A DNA stretch of 64,000 nucleotides from Cladorrhinum sp. PSN259 (Eukaryota; Ascomycota; Sordariomycetes; Sordariales; Podosporaceae). Below are positions 30,632 through 41,878 of the stretch, in pieces. How positions within the stretch are numbered: the stretch's first letter is position 1; each line of letters begins with the position of its first letter. The notes beneath the pieces were generated by a model, which saw only the letters and a list, made by a program, of their open reading frames with translations, was not told the origin of the DNA and did no database searches. The stretch lies in assembly GCA_033725935.1 (NCBI GenBank), contig MU867070.1, positions 248,001-312,000 of the forward strand. Direction: 5' to 3'. A program made the position numbers and the translations under genes.

Positions 30632-31774
30632 AAATGCTTGATCAAGTGTAGAGGAAAAGACGGCTGAATATTCACACGATGACTGACAGTCCTCTGGCTT
30701 CTTGTCCATGCCTTCCATCTACACCGCACCATCTTCCATCTACACTACACCATCTTCCATCTACACTGCACCATCTACCAACCAAACCATCATCGCTACA
30801 TGCATATAACCGCAATCTCCTCCCAAATAAATCCTTGAACTTGTCCACAAAAACAGTCAAAGCCTGCTTCCCTAAGCTCCTCTGTCCAGCTGCATTAGCA
30901 TGACACCCATCCGAAACCTCACCCCTCATCAGCTTAAACTCCCCGGGGCACGTTTTCGGCCATGGAGCAGCCTATGAAGCCCATTGCTTTTGTTCCACCA
31001 GAGACTTGACGGGCGGTGTTGAGTGCTGTAGATTAGACGAGGCCGGCAAGGAGGAGGGTGAGGGCTGTGGTTGGGAAATGGAATTTTCGGTGATTTGGAG
31101 AGCAGATCGTGAGCTTGAAAATCATCTTGAAGGGAGAAGAGAACTCGAAGAGTCTGATCATGATGATTGCTTTCTTTCTGACTTTCTCAGCGAGGTTTGA
31201 AGGGCTCTTCGTACTTTGTTCTTGCCCACTTCATCATGCAGAGGTCACGGCCGATTAGCACCCACGGAGGACTCTATTCCGACCAACTTTGCTCTTGTGG
31301 TAACACCGGGAGGTATTGATGAACTCCGAATCTTCATCTCAGACTATGATTGCTGCCGAATTTTACACCCGTGAACCCCGAGATCTTAGGAAGTCATGGT
31401 AGTCCATACTATATGGTATTGTCCAGAGTCATGTTGAAGATCAAGAACTCGCCCTCCATCATTTGTGGTGCCCCACGGAGTAATATCTGATTGGTCGGCG
31501 CAGGATCAGGCCTAATCGGGAATAGTTGCCAATTAGCCAAGAGCGAATCTTGGTGTTCGAGAACCCCTGAAGCCAAGGGGGGGATCTCCACGGTAGCGTC
31601 ATGTCTGTGCGTGGGTCATATTACTAGCCACTGTCCAGTCATCCAGTCCCTACTTTTTCCCTCCTGTCTGCAAATCCCTTCACCTTTCCCAAAGAAGACT
31701 GAATCTGCGCGTTCTGTTCATGATCTGTCGGTACGGATACGTTCCCTCCCGCATCATATCCGCACGTCGTCATC
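30632..31774. other. Intergenic, no gene seen
   Basis: This is 1.1 kb between the ankyrin gene and the Zn2Cys6 regulator. It has a 21-bp tandem repeat at 30714-30776 and otherwise ordinary sequence. Short open frames inside the repeat are repetitive artefacts. Confidence 0.55.
30714..30776. repeat. 21-bp tandem repeat, three near-identical copies
   Basis: Three 21-bp units (TCCATCTACACYRCACCATCT type) lie at 30714-30734, 30735-30755 and 30756-30776, differing at one or two bases. They lie ~80 bp past the ankyrin gene stop. Confidence 0.9.
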
Positions 31775-33401
31775 ATGGTTGGGGTTCCCGGTCGATCTAA
31801 GGGATGCCTCACGTGCCGAAAGCGAAGAAAAGGTGTAAGTGACAACTCCTGAAAGCGGGACGCCGCGCTGTGAACCACGGTAGGGCTGATTCTGACAACC
31901 AACTGGCTGGGTATGCAGTGTGACCTCGAGAAGCCGGCATGTTCTCAGTGTAGAAAGGCCGGGGTCGTCTGCGAAGGATACGACACCCCACGCGTTTTCG
32001 TCGTCAGCACGCCAACCACACGACGCGCAGGATACCGGTCAACCCCGCAGGCGGCTGGGTCCTCATGGCAGCGTGGCGCGCAGTCCAAGAGTGCCACTCC
32101 TCCACCCAACGAGGTGGCCAATAGCATTACCAACTCGCGGTTATTGGGCAGACCAGAGTCAGAGCGCAGATGCATCGATCTCTTCTGGGAGGGATATTTT
32201 CCGACTGGAAGACCCATTCCTTCCCCCATGTCCAAAAGCTACACATGCAGCTGGACGGGCACGGCTCGGAGATTTTACGCTTCAGATGATTCGCTAAGGT
32301 TTGCCTTGTGGGCCAACGCCCTCCTCATGACGGGAAGACGCGAGGGTGCCGAGTGGATGCTGAGGGAGGGGTCCAGAATGTACGGTAAAGCATTGGCTGG
32401 CCTCAGGAGATCTTTGGAGTCTCCACAGGGGGCGAGGAGAGATGCAGTGATAGCCACCGTGAAGCTGGTGAGCATGTTTGAAGCCTTTTCCCGCCTAGAT
32501 GACAGGCAGGCTGCGGGAGGATATGAGCCACCCGTCAGCCAGAACTGGCAGCGACACTGTGCGGGTGAGCTCGCTTTGTTCATCACCAGAACTCCCCTTG
32601 CACACGTGGACGGAGATTCTCACGACGTCTTTGCTGACGAAAGAGTCGACATGGTCAGTTTGCACAATTCCCCCTACGATGCCCCCTCCTTGACAACAAT
32701 CTCTGACAACATTCCCACAGTCTCTGTCGGGCATCTTACGGCGGAAGCGGCTGGTGTTCAGCCTTCCAGAGTGGAAGAGTATTCCTTGGCAGGGAGTTCC
32801 CAGAGACATGAAGGACATGCTGGTCGACGTGCTTGTCGACATGCCCGGCCTCGTGGAAGATTTTGACAAATGGGAAGCCTGCACCGAACCACAAACGAAG
32901 GAAACATTACGTCTCGCTCTGGTTGAAAGATGCTGGGGGCTCGACCGGGATCTTGGGGCTTGGTTCGGCATCATTTGTTCGATAGTCGGCCCCAATGATC
33001 CCCCGCCCGAATTTGTGACCGATCTGATTATGCTCGTTGGGCAGATCCACGGCATGATGGTGTTTTGGACCACCTCAATGGTTCTCTTCACCATCTTGCA
33101 CATCGCGTCTGGGTCGGAGGCGCATCTCCTCCCCGACCGAATGGATCCAATGTTTTTTGCCCACAAGCTCGCCAATGCGGCATTGCCGATTTTGATTCAA
33201 CCGAAAGCAGGGCTATATGGGCAGCAGAGTGCGGTTCTTCCTCTCGAGATCCTGTTGCAGTTCAAGAAGCCTTTGGATCGCGTATGCCCATCGCAAGAGA
33301 GCAAGGACATGCTGCTGGCGAGCCTGGAGAAACTCAAAGGGCAGCTGGGGAAGATCGGATGGCAAGGTCCATCAAGTGCAGTCACTGCAGTGAGATCTTG
33401 A
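31775..33401 (+). CDS. Zn2Cys6 transcription factor
   Basis: This is a fungal binuclear zinc cluster regulator of 491 residues. Exons are 31775-31834, 31919-32653 and 32721-33401; introns are 31835-31918 (GTAAGT...GCAG) and 32654-32720 (GTCAGT...CACAG). The first intron splits the DNA-binding domain. After joining, the six cysteines are spaced C11-x2-C14-x6-C21-x6-C28-x2-C31-x6-C38, an exact consensus. The start, MVGVPGRSKGC, is common to this subfamily. The rest is helical and matches the short 'fungal transcription factor domain 2' type, with no coiled-coil linker. It is the nearest regulator to CYP55 and transcribed the same way, so local control is possible but unproven. Confidence 0.9.
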
Positions 33402-34362
33402 TGTAAGCAGTGCTGTTACCCCTTTCTTATTGTCTATTCTTGATGTTGTTGGTGATCTGTAATTAGCTGTGGCGAAGAATCAAAAAAGGAAAAGCGTTGG
33501 ATCGAGTAAAAAAGACAAAAATATATCGCCCTCTTAGTCGTCCGCACGCATGTTCTCAGGTTGGTTGCGGCCGTGCGTCAGCAGAGAGGCGGTCGATTCT
33601 CTCTGTCGTGAGAATTTAATTAACATGGTTTTATTTCTTGGCAAAGATTGATAATTACTAGCATATCATACAACGAAAAAGTCGTATTATCCCAACCATC
33701 TCAAACTTAATCGATACTTATTTTAAGGATAATTGGTCGAATAATCGAACGAGCTCGGTCAGGATTGGGTCGACCTGTGGTCGTCCGTTAGAGTCGTCTT
33801 GTCTGGTTTGAATAATGCCTTTCAAGAGTAGGTATGTTTGGCCCAGGTATCGTGGATAATTTATCCGTGCGAGACTCTGTGGCGAAGGAAATTTAAGGAA
33901 GTGCTGTCGACTACATCAGCTGAAGTTTGTCGCAATTGCATGGTGGGTGTTTTGAGCAGAAGATAAAAGATAAAGACAGAGAGCCGGCTAATTGTGGGTG
34001 GAAAAGACTGACATGTCGAAGAATGGCAAGCACGTCGAGAAAATGGCAGGCAGGTCTACAAGGGGACAACACAACAAAGGTCAAGATGCACCTCAGTGAC
34101 GCAGCAAGGTAAGTCGGGTACCAGTTACGACAACCACAATTTATATTTGGATATCCCATAAACCACCGCCTGTCTTACAACCAAGAAAAAGACCTCCTAC
34201 TAAATGCTATCTTACGAGGAAGGGAATTCAAAGCAAATTAAGTCTTGTGAGAAAAAAATGGGAGAAGAACACCGAGGCAAAAGCACCCATGACCGGCAGG
34301 TAAGTAGGTCCCTTCACCCCATCGGCCTCCTTCCCACAGCAGTTATCAAATCACTTCCAGGT
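33402..34362. other. Convergent intergenic region, no gene seen
   Basis: This 961 bp holds the 3' UTRs of the Zn2Cys6 gene and the DUF1996 gene. The stretch 33600-33760 is AT-rich. No supported frame. Confidence 0.55.
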
Positions 34363-35643
34363 TTACATGGGACCTCCAACGCCGGGAAGTGCGTCAAGCC
34401 CTATAACACGCACACAGGTCAGTTAAGCCATTACACTCCTCTCAGATTTGACACGAGACAAAAAAAAAAACTTACACTGATCATAATTCTCACGAGTAGT
34501 CTGCTTGACGGCGCACCTGCGAGCAACATCGATGCTCTGCGTCCTCAGATTAGCGCAGCTGGCACCGAAGCAGCCGGCGGTATCCATGGCCCTCTGGAGC
34601 GAGTCGTCCTTCCACCCAAAGACGTAATCACCGTGCTGGCCGAGGCCGGTAGAATCACCAGTCGAGAGGACAAAGGGCTGCGAGCCGTCCGCGGGCCACT
34701 CAGCCTTGTTGTTGAACTTTGTGGTGTCCCAGACGACCTCGTACATGAGCTGAGGGATGCGGACGGGGTGGGAGGACGGGCAGTTGCCGCCGAGGGAGAG
34801 GAAGTTGGCGGGGCCGCTGGTGGGGTAGGCGACGTGGTCTTGGTGGTTGGGGCTGTCGAGGTTCTTGCCGTCCCAGCAGGTTGGGAAGTGGATGTTGGAA
34901 CGGATGCCGCCGGGGCACGCCTTTTTGGGGAGGGTTTCGGTGTCGACACTGGAGCAAAAGGGGTTAACATATATTGGAAAGAGCACCAAGAGGCTGAGGG
35001 ATAATATCTCACGCATTGTCTTGGCAGGGGGCGCCGGTGTCGCCGCCAAAGTTGGGACCGGTGTAGCATCGGTAGCAGTTTTGCCTGCGGAGCTTCTGGT
35101 CGGGGCGGGCGCGCTGGGTCGGGTCACCAACGAGCATGCGGAAGCCCTAGGTCAAACGAGTCAGATACGAGGCCAAATCTCGAGAGTTGAGGCGGCAGGA
35201 CTTACGGGTTTGAAGGCAGTGATCTTGCCTGGTTGGGCAGAGACGTAGTACACAAGGATACCGCCCTGGGTCTGAGTGCTGAATCTGTCGTTGAACTGGA
35301 AAGCAGCACCACCCTGGGGAATACGCTTGTAGCTGCCATTGCGAGCCTTGAAGTAGAGGTTGGCGGTCCAGTAGTTGGAGAAGTCATCGGCGAACGCGCA
35401 GGTCGTGCAGCTGGCGTACTTGGAGACGTCGTCGGTTGGCATGGTGACGTTGAAAGCATTGCCGCCGACAATCTGATGGATGTGAGGCGAGGGGATCTGG
35501 CCTGGGTTGACGAGAGGGTCGATACGATCGATCGAGACCTGGGCGCAGCCGAACCGCAACATGGTCATCTGTTGGCCGCCGCCACCCTGTGGCTTGGGCG
35601 CCGCCTCGGCGAGAGCCGCAAGGAGGAGAGCTGTCCACAGCAT
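34363..35643 (-). CDS. Secreted DUF1996 protein
   Basis: This predicted secreted protein of 360 residues has the DUF1996 domain, which is widespread in fungi and of unknown function. There are four exons: 35643-35206, 35146-35013, 34948-34476 and 34400-34363. The introns are 35205-35147 (GTAAGT...CCTAG), 35012-34949 (GTGAGA...TCCAG) and 34475-34401 (GTAAGT...TATAG). The last intron is easy to miss; splicing it replaces a Lys/Phe-rich read-through tail with WLDALPG and a stop. A signal peptide covers about residues 1-15 (TALLLAALAEAA). Domain landmarks are RIDPLVNPG, SPHIHQIVGGN, FPTCWDGKNLDSPNHQDHVAYP (with a few residues of slack) and the later HGDYVFGWKDDSLQRAMD. Paired cysteines suggest disulfides. 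Some relatives carry WSC domains; this one does not. Confidence 0.9.
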
Positions 35644-36918
35644 TTTGCCTGTCCGAGTTGTCTAAAAACTGCCAAGTTACTGTCAAGAGAGTACCAAACA
35701 AGAGCCAAAGTGAGCTGCCTGCTGAGAAACAAGAAACAGGACAAGAACCACTCGACGGAAAAAAGGGAGAGAATTCTCCGTCCTGTTTATATCATTTCTT
35801 TCCTCGCAACCCCAGAACAACGGTTCATTCGGAACTAACTGCCGTTGCACCATGTCCAAGTCCAAAAATGCCGAGCTCGCGGCACATTCGCTGTGAGAAC
35901 GGTGTTTGTATATGGTGGTATATTGACAATATCCAAATAGATTTCGATGCTATACACCAATTGGGGTTGATCTGTGGGGTAAATAAATAAACACGGGGGA
36001 TGAATATGGGACTGCTACGGCGGCAAATACCAAACGGACGAGTAAAAGCGCCGGAACCGACGTCATCCAGGGTGGCCTCCTAAGCCGGCTGAGTTGCGGC
36101 AGATTTGTGATAGGGTAAAACCAGCTGAAATAAAGAGTCAAAAACTTTTCATGGCCATGCGACTTGCCATATTTGGGCGAGCCAAGGGGCCGAGACACCT
36201 CCCCATGCGTGGGAATAGATGAAGCCATGTGGCCTGCACACCATCTTGGCCCTGTGATGTTGCCACGGCCATATGGAAAACATGGATAACATTGCTGCCA
36301 CATGGGGTCTGGAATGTCTTCAGTCATACTCTGCGTGTCAATGGTTCTGGGATAAATGCTGTGCAGGCTGCCAAAGCGACGACAAAACGTGGCATTCTAC
36401 AGAGTGCGGCCCGAAAGGAAAGATGCCCAAAAACCAGGATCCACGAAAAGGGGGTCAATAAGAACTGGGGAACAGCATGTACCCCACACTGTCTGTTGGA
36501 AAGAGAATAATCCGTCACGGTGGGTGATGTGATGCGATGTTATGCCGACATGATGATTCTAGAAGAAACGGGCGAAAGGATCAAGTGACACTATAGACGT
36601 CAATCTGTAAGCATGCTGGTATTGAAAGGCCCATCATCTCCTGCCTGCCGCTGGCAAGCAAGACAAGCCGCTTTATGTCGGCAGATCCGGCACTCTGTTG
36701 AACTTCTTTTCGTCTTTCAAGTTGGTATTTCCATGTCTTTCCATCAGCACGGAGTGTTACTCGTCCATCGACCATGCGCCTTTGGTGCGTTCTGTGAAAT
36801 CCGGCTTTGATGCAGATTACCACCCGCGGCAACAAGAATAACGTGACATTTCCCGGCCTTTTCAGCCTCCTCCTCCTCCTATGTACCCTTGATGCCCACA
36901 TCCCTTTTCCCTCCGGTC
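35644..36918. other. Intergenic, no gene seen
   Basis: This 1.27 kb contains the DUF1996 promoter (minus strand) and the 3' side of the amine-oxidase-like gene. A short Cys-containing open frame at 36273-36461 has no signal peptide or family match and was not called. Confidence 0.55.
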
Positions 36919-38406
36919 TTATTTCTCGCTCCCGAGAAGGGCTGTGGGGGGATAAGACCTAGCAGATCCTTCATCTGAGAGAAGGCGATCTCTGATCAAT
37001 TTTTCCGTCTCTTCCCAGATAAATGAGGCATCGTGCGACCCGCAAAAAGCAGCACCGCCAACAACAGTAGAACTCTCCGAAAGAATATGTTCTTGTATCG
37101 ATTGCTCGAATGTGTACCCGTATTTAACGATAGTTTTCTCCCTGATCCGTGCACCATATGGTTTATGGAGTTTGACGAAATCAAATTGGGGTTCGACGTC
37201 GTCTTCTTGAGTTTCGGGCAGGAACAGCTCGTTGCAGTTTATGAACAGCTTGCGAAGTGCCTGTGTGATGAACTCACGCGTGCGTACAGGGTCGTAGCCC
37301 TCGCCCTCGAAGCCAAACTCTAGTTCAAAGGTCCCAGGGACTCCAGTGGGCTTAATGTCGTAGATGCATTGCCAGGTGCGGTGAGACTTGGTCTTCTTCC
37401 GAGAGCCGAAATGTGTGCCCCCTACGAAATGGATGTCGTCCCGCAGGCGTGTGTTGCTGACTATCATGGTCCAATACCCCGCATATTTGAATTCCTTGAG
37501 AAACTTTCTCTTAAATAAGGCCAAATCCAAAAAGTCAAAGTTATCCCGGTAGGGCGGGATGGTGACCAGGCACTTGTTTGCTTGGATGGTGATCTGATCT
37601 TTTTGATGTTGCGGGTCCCGGACGACAATTGTTGCCTCGCTATCTGTGATGACGGAACTGACCGCTTCAAAATTCAGGAAAAGATCGTTCTTTAGCTCCT
37701 TTTCTGCGAGCTGGTATAATCTCTCGTTGGTGGGGTCCTCGGGCACGAGGAACCCTTCCTTGAGTCCACGCAGCGTGCTGTGTCCAAAGTTCCGCACAAC
37801 GTTGTCGATGGGCAACTTGTAAATGTCACCGTATCCTTTGCAGAACTTGTCCGCTAAGGCAGCTATGGCGTGACTGTATGGACCGCTGAGAACCTTCGCA
37901 AAAGGCCTGTGCTTTATATGCATGACTGGCTTGGGTTTCTTTTCTCCCTTGGCTCGTTGGGGCTTCTCAATCTTTTGTAGGATTTTTGGTAATAGCTCGG
38001 CCCAGTGCTGAAGAGCTTCTTCTCCGATGGACCCCTGAAAGCCTCTCACTTTTGTAGCCAATGCCAACCCATCTTTGTCGTACTTGTTAGGTTGGATGAG
38101 GAGGCCCCTCTCGAAGTCCACGATGCGGAATTCTTTTGCTTTATCGGAGAGCAGATTGAACTTTTTGGTTTCCAAGCCAATGTTGAAACGCTTATAGTAA
38201 TTTCGTGTTATGTCAGAGTCGCGAAGAAGAAGAGGTTGGGTTGTCGCTCTGTTGCCGCCGCCGATCTTGCTGGAGCGCTCCACAACAGCGACGGTTTTGC
38301 CTGCATCGCGAAGCCGGATGGCGGCGTATGTGCCGGCCGCTCCACCGCCAATGATGCAGACATCTCTTTTGATTGTATCTGGCGAGAGTCTACGCGCAGA
38401 CTGCAT
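36919..38406 (-). CDS. FAD-dependent amine-oxidase-like oxidoreductase
   Basis: This flavoprotein of 495 residues belongs to the NAD(P)-binding/amine oxidoreductase superfamily. It has a clear Rossmann start (VCIIGGGAAGTYAAIRL, about 16-32) followed by the acidic-ended strand VAVVERSSKIGG. Close fungal families then have GGHTxTYxDPxTG and an 'xDYGVQ' block; here the sequence runs GGGNRATTQPLLLRDSD, so that conserved segment is missing or replaced. The C-terminus returns to the family pattern, with STVVGGAAFCGSHDASFIWEE as the closing FAD-contact region. There is no signal peptide, although many relatives have one, so a 5' exon may be absent from this model. No intron was found and none repairs the motif. 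Substrate unknown; the protein may be catalytically altered. Confidence 0.75.
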   Translation of the reverse strand: MQSARRLSPDTIKRDVCIIGGGAAGTYAAIRLRDAGKTVAVVERSSKIGGGNRATTQPLLLRDSDITRNYYKRFNIGLETKKFNLLSDKAKEFRIVDFERGLLIQPNKYDKDGLALATKVRGFQGSIGEEALQHWAELLPKILQKIEKPQRAKGEKKPKPVMHIKHRPFAKVLSGPYSHAIAALADKFCKGYGDIYKLPIDNVVRNFGHSTLRGLKEGFLVPEDPTNERLYQLAEKELKNDLFLNFEAVSSVITDSEATIVVRDPQHQKDQITIQANKCLVTIPPYRDNFDFLDLALFKRKFLKEFKYAGYWTMIVSNTRLRDDIHFVGGTHFGSRKKTKSHRTWQCIYDIKPTGVPGTFELEFGFEGEGYDPVRTREFITQALRKLFINCNELFLPETQEDDVEPQFDFVKLHKPYGARIREKTIVKYGYTFEQSIQEHILSESSTVVGGAAFCGSHDASFIWEETEKLIRDRLLSDEGSARSYPPTALLGSEK

Positions 38407-38789
38407 TTTAGGTGATAATAAATTTTGAACGTGAAGTTTCGGTTATTCGCGCTGGTTTAAACTTTTGCATTGAATTTGGAAGAGAATCTTTTAGTGGATA
38501 TATCAGAAAAAAATGAGGTTCACTTTTCTAAAGGGAAGACCAGCTGGTTGCCACCTGGCTTTCCAAGTTTACCGTTTTGGTAACTCGGACCTACCCCTTT
38601 TTGACCACAGTGACTTCAAACACAATGTTATAAAAAAATCATACAGTAACTGCGGGATGAATCTTTAAACGTAGTATTACCAAGTAGATTGCACGGCTTT
38701 CTCCAACCCCTTTCCCACGTCTAATAAATAAATAAAAAACTCCAGGGAAAACATAAAGGACCCATTGTTCCTCCGCCGTTTAATTCAAC
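38407..38789. other. Intergenic, amine-oxidase-like gene promoter
   Basis: This 383-bp AT-rich spacer lies between two minus-strand genes. It is upstream of the oxidoreductase and includes the C2H2 gene 3' UTR. No gene seen. Confidence 0.5.
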
Positions 38790-41700
38790 TTAACCTTGGT
38801 GGTATGGATGATATTGGTTCATAATGCTCAGGTCCGGTTCACTGAAGAGTACATTGGTGCCATCATTGACCAACCCGATTCCTGCATCCCAGTCGTCGTT
38901 TTGGTACTGCGCAAAGTTGTTCAGGTTATGAAAATCGGTTGAAAAAGCGTCTTCAAGCTGTGTTTGTATCTGCGCAGGAAACCCGGCTTCTGATGGGCCC
39001 ATATGATCAAAATTGTGGTAAGATCTATCATACGACTGCTCAATGGGCATCGTTGCCGACGTCGGTGGTGTTTGGTAAAAGCCAGATTCCTGAGTGTAAG
39101 GCGGTGTTGTCACTGTCATTGAGCTGAAGCTGCCGAGCGCGACGGATGCTTCCCTTGCCAGCACTTCCGGGTCGTTGCCGTTCAACCCCCACGTCTGAAA
39201 GGCCTTGTGAAGCGAGCTCTGAATTATTTGAGGTATCACGCCCATTGGCAGTGCCTCCTGTCGTCCGAAGTACTCCTCTGCTGTCTGCGTAAACAGCTGC
39301 GGCATAGTTGCCAACAGAAAATGCTGGAAGTCAAGGCTATTCTGGGCCTCGGAAGATGTGTAGCGCAAATCGCCGGTCGGTTCGGGATCTGATGCGGCCT
39401 CATATCAGCCATCTACACCCCAATTAGGTCGCACCCGGACCCGGGGAAGAGAACTCACATGGAGATGGCACTGGCTCGTTGGGGAACAGTAATTCGTAAA
39501 TCTCGCGCCACTTTTCTTCGTCCGTTTTGCGTCGAGCGTTATGCTTTCTCGACTTTAGTTGCTTCTCTTGATGTGTCGTAATATCTGAGGGGATGTTCCC
39601 GTCAACGACCTCGCATCCTTGTATCATCATCTCGTGCTCTTCCAGTTCTCTGGGGTCCGCGAACGTCTGTTTGCACCTCTGGCAATGCGTCTTGTAGTGC
39701 CGTCGGTACAAATGTTCTCTGAAGCGCTTGTCAGCATTTGTAAACACACAAGGAGCTTATGGGAAGAAATAAAACAACATACTTCAACCTAGATATTGCC
39801 GACCAAGATCGTATCGTACAGACCTCGTGGTCATGAATATTGTACTTGTGTGGGTCGCGCTTACGGAAAGGGCAAGCAAACCTCTTCACAGATCCCGGGC
39901 TGCCTTTTGAGGGCGAAGAGGGGGGCCGATATCCATCCCCATCGTCATCCTCGTCATCCTCGTCTTCGCCAAAAGAACGAGACGGCGGACGGAGACCCCT
40001 ATTGGTCCCGTGCCGAGACGAGGTGCCTTTACGCACTCGACCCGATGAATCACGGAATTGTGGCGAATGGCTGCTTCTCTCCCCTCCAACACACTGGCGG
40101 ATCAGGGAATCAAAGTCATGGTTATAGCGAGCCCAGAGAGCATTCATCCCTCTGTCCACTGTTTGATTGAATGCCGCTTTCCACGCCCGTAGCTCGGACG
40201 AACTCCCTTCCCTCGCAAGCGAAGAATCTGGTTCCGATAAGCTCTCGTCCGAAACGACATCACTGGTGCTATCCTCAATCCACGTCGATGCATCTCTGGT
40301 GTGGTCCGATAGCGTGCTCGAGCTATTGTGCGTTCTCACAGACGCCAAGGGACTCAGCTGGTCCGGTGCCATCAATCCTTCTCCGCGGGACCCGATGGGC
40401 GAATGGTCTGCACTGCTGACAGGTTGGTATCTGTCCGAAACAGTGTCGACTGATACGGAGGGAGCAACAAGCGGGGATGCCGCCATGTTGGTTCGTGACC
40501 GTATTGGGAGCTCCTTGTGCTCCGAACTTCCAAGGTTACGGTCGCTGTCAATCCTTCGGATGGAGCCGGAGCCAATCTTTGTTGCAGAAGGCTGGGGGGT
40601 CGACTCAGGCTGCAGCATAGCGCGCGAAGAGCCAGCAGGAACCGACGAGGACCTCAAAGCATTTCCGCCAACCCTTGCCAGGATCATTGAGGGTGGAAGC
40701 CCATGCCCAGGGTCCGCCATATTAACCGCCCATGAGGCAAATGTTGGATGTGTCGAGAAATGTGGTAGAACAGCTTGACCTTCAGGGAGCTCAGTTGATT
40801 GCGATGATGCACTTGATGGAGTCTCTAGCTCTCTTGATTGTTCTGAAATTTTTGGACGGACAGCAAGCGGTCGTGTAAACTTGTCCTCCGAGTTCTGAGC
40901 AGACACCCTGGGTCGAATTCGCTTTTGTGCTGTCCGGAATGCTATCTCTACTACTTCGGGTGCCGTGAGTTTTCCAGTGGCGAAGAATTCGAGAGTGTTC
41001 TTCAGTGAGGAGAGATCGCTAGTATCGGAAGGTTCAGCAGTGGTCGAACCCCAAGTACATGTTAGTTCCTCTCCCCTCTCTTGCTCCTCTTTGCTCACAA
41101 GTGCGGCCCATGCTGACTTGATCATTGGTTGCTGAAGCAAAGCCTTGATGACGAAGGAGTACCCCCAATGTGACTTGTTCTCTCCTCCTTCATAGTGATC
41201 ACCAACGTGACTGAGGTAGTCCTCCTTTGAGGACAGGTATGCTGCGCAAAACCCGCAACCCCATGCACTTTGGTATACGGAATACCCCGCTGGGTTGGAG
41301 AGGCCCCGACTTGTACTGACTAGATGCTCATCTCTCTGGTGGGCTACCAGCAGGGACTGGGCGGAAAATACTGCCGAGCACCCAGTGCAAGGAAAGTGCT
41401 CTCTTTTGCCGTGGTGATCGGTCTCATGTTTCCTCCAAGCCTCTTGCTGCGAGAATGAGGCATCGCAAAAGGTGCAAGAGTAGATGTTGTCATCACACAT
41501 GCTGTCTTTGCGTTGTTCTGGAGAAAGGGGGCTGATGACGGAAACCGGGGACTCGATGGAATCTTGACGGACAGAGTAACGGGTTGAGAACGTGGACCCC
41601 CTTTGGGAGAAGATGCTGGGAACTAACGAGGCCCTGCCGTCATTCGTAGAGGCGAATGAGACCCATGAGTCCCTGATCTCTTCGTGTGGTGTTTCGCGCT

Positions 41701-41878
41701 CAGGTGTTTCGACAAAGGCATCCTTCCCGAGCACGGGCATAATGGGACCTAGACGGGGTCGACCAGCCCGAACATTTACGGAATCAGTCCTTCTAGATCC
41801 GGTAGCCCCAGGGGTCGGCGTATATGAAGAGGCATTCTGCGATTCCTCTGCCTGTTGATGCGTATTCCGCGAATCCAT
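38790..41878 (-). CDS. C2H2 zinc-finger transcription factor
   Basis: This is a putative DNA-binding regulator of 984 residues. Exons are 41878-39783, 39718-39459 and 39388-38790. Introns are 39782-39719 (GTATGT...TTCAG) and 39458-39389 (GTGAGT...ATCAG). Three N-terminal C2H2-type units lie at about 135-155, 164-185 and 208-228 (YSCTFCDASF, FPCTGCSAVF, WGCGFCAAYL). A long disordered Ser/Pro-rich region follows. Then comes the fungal 'CPFRKRDPHKY...RLKEHLYRRH' block, rebuilt across intron 1, with the CQRCKQTFADPRELEEHE finger after it. The last 200 residues carry helical and Gln/Tyr-rich segments that could be activating. The acceptor of intron 1 was chosen because it alone regenerates KEHLYRRH. 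Target genes are unknown. Confidence 0.88.

Noticed and set aside
30679..30929. Repetitive peptides encoded by the 21-bp repeat
   Set aside because: Translation simply reflects the tandem repeat; no start context or conserved domain.
36273..36461. 62-codon frame with seven Cys, possible secreted peptide
   Set aside because: No signal peptide, Trp/Cys pattern without conserved spacing, overlapping alternatives on both strands.
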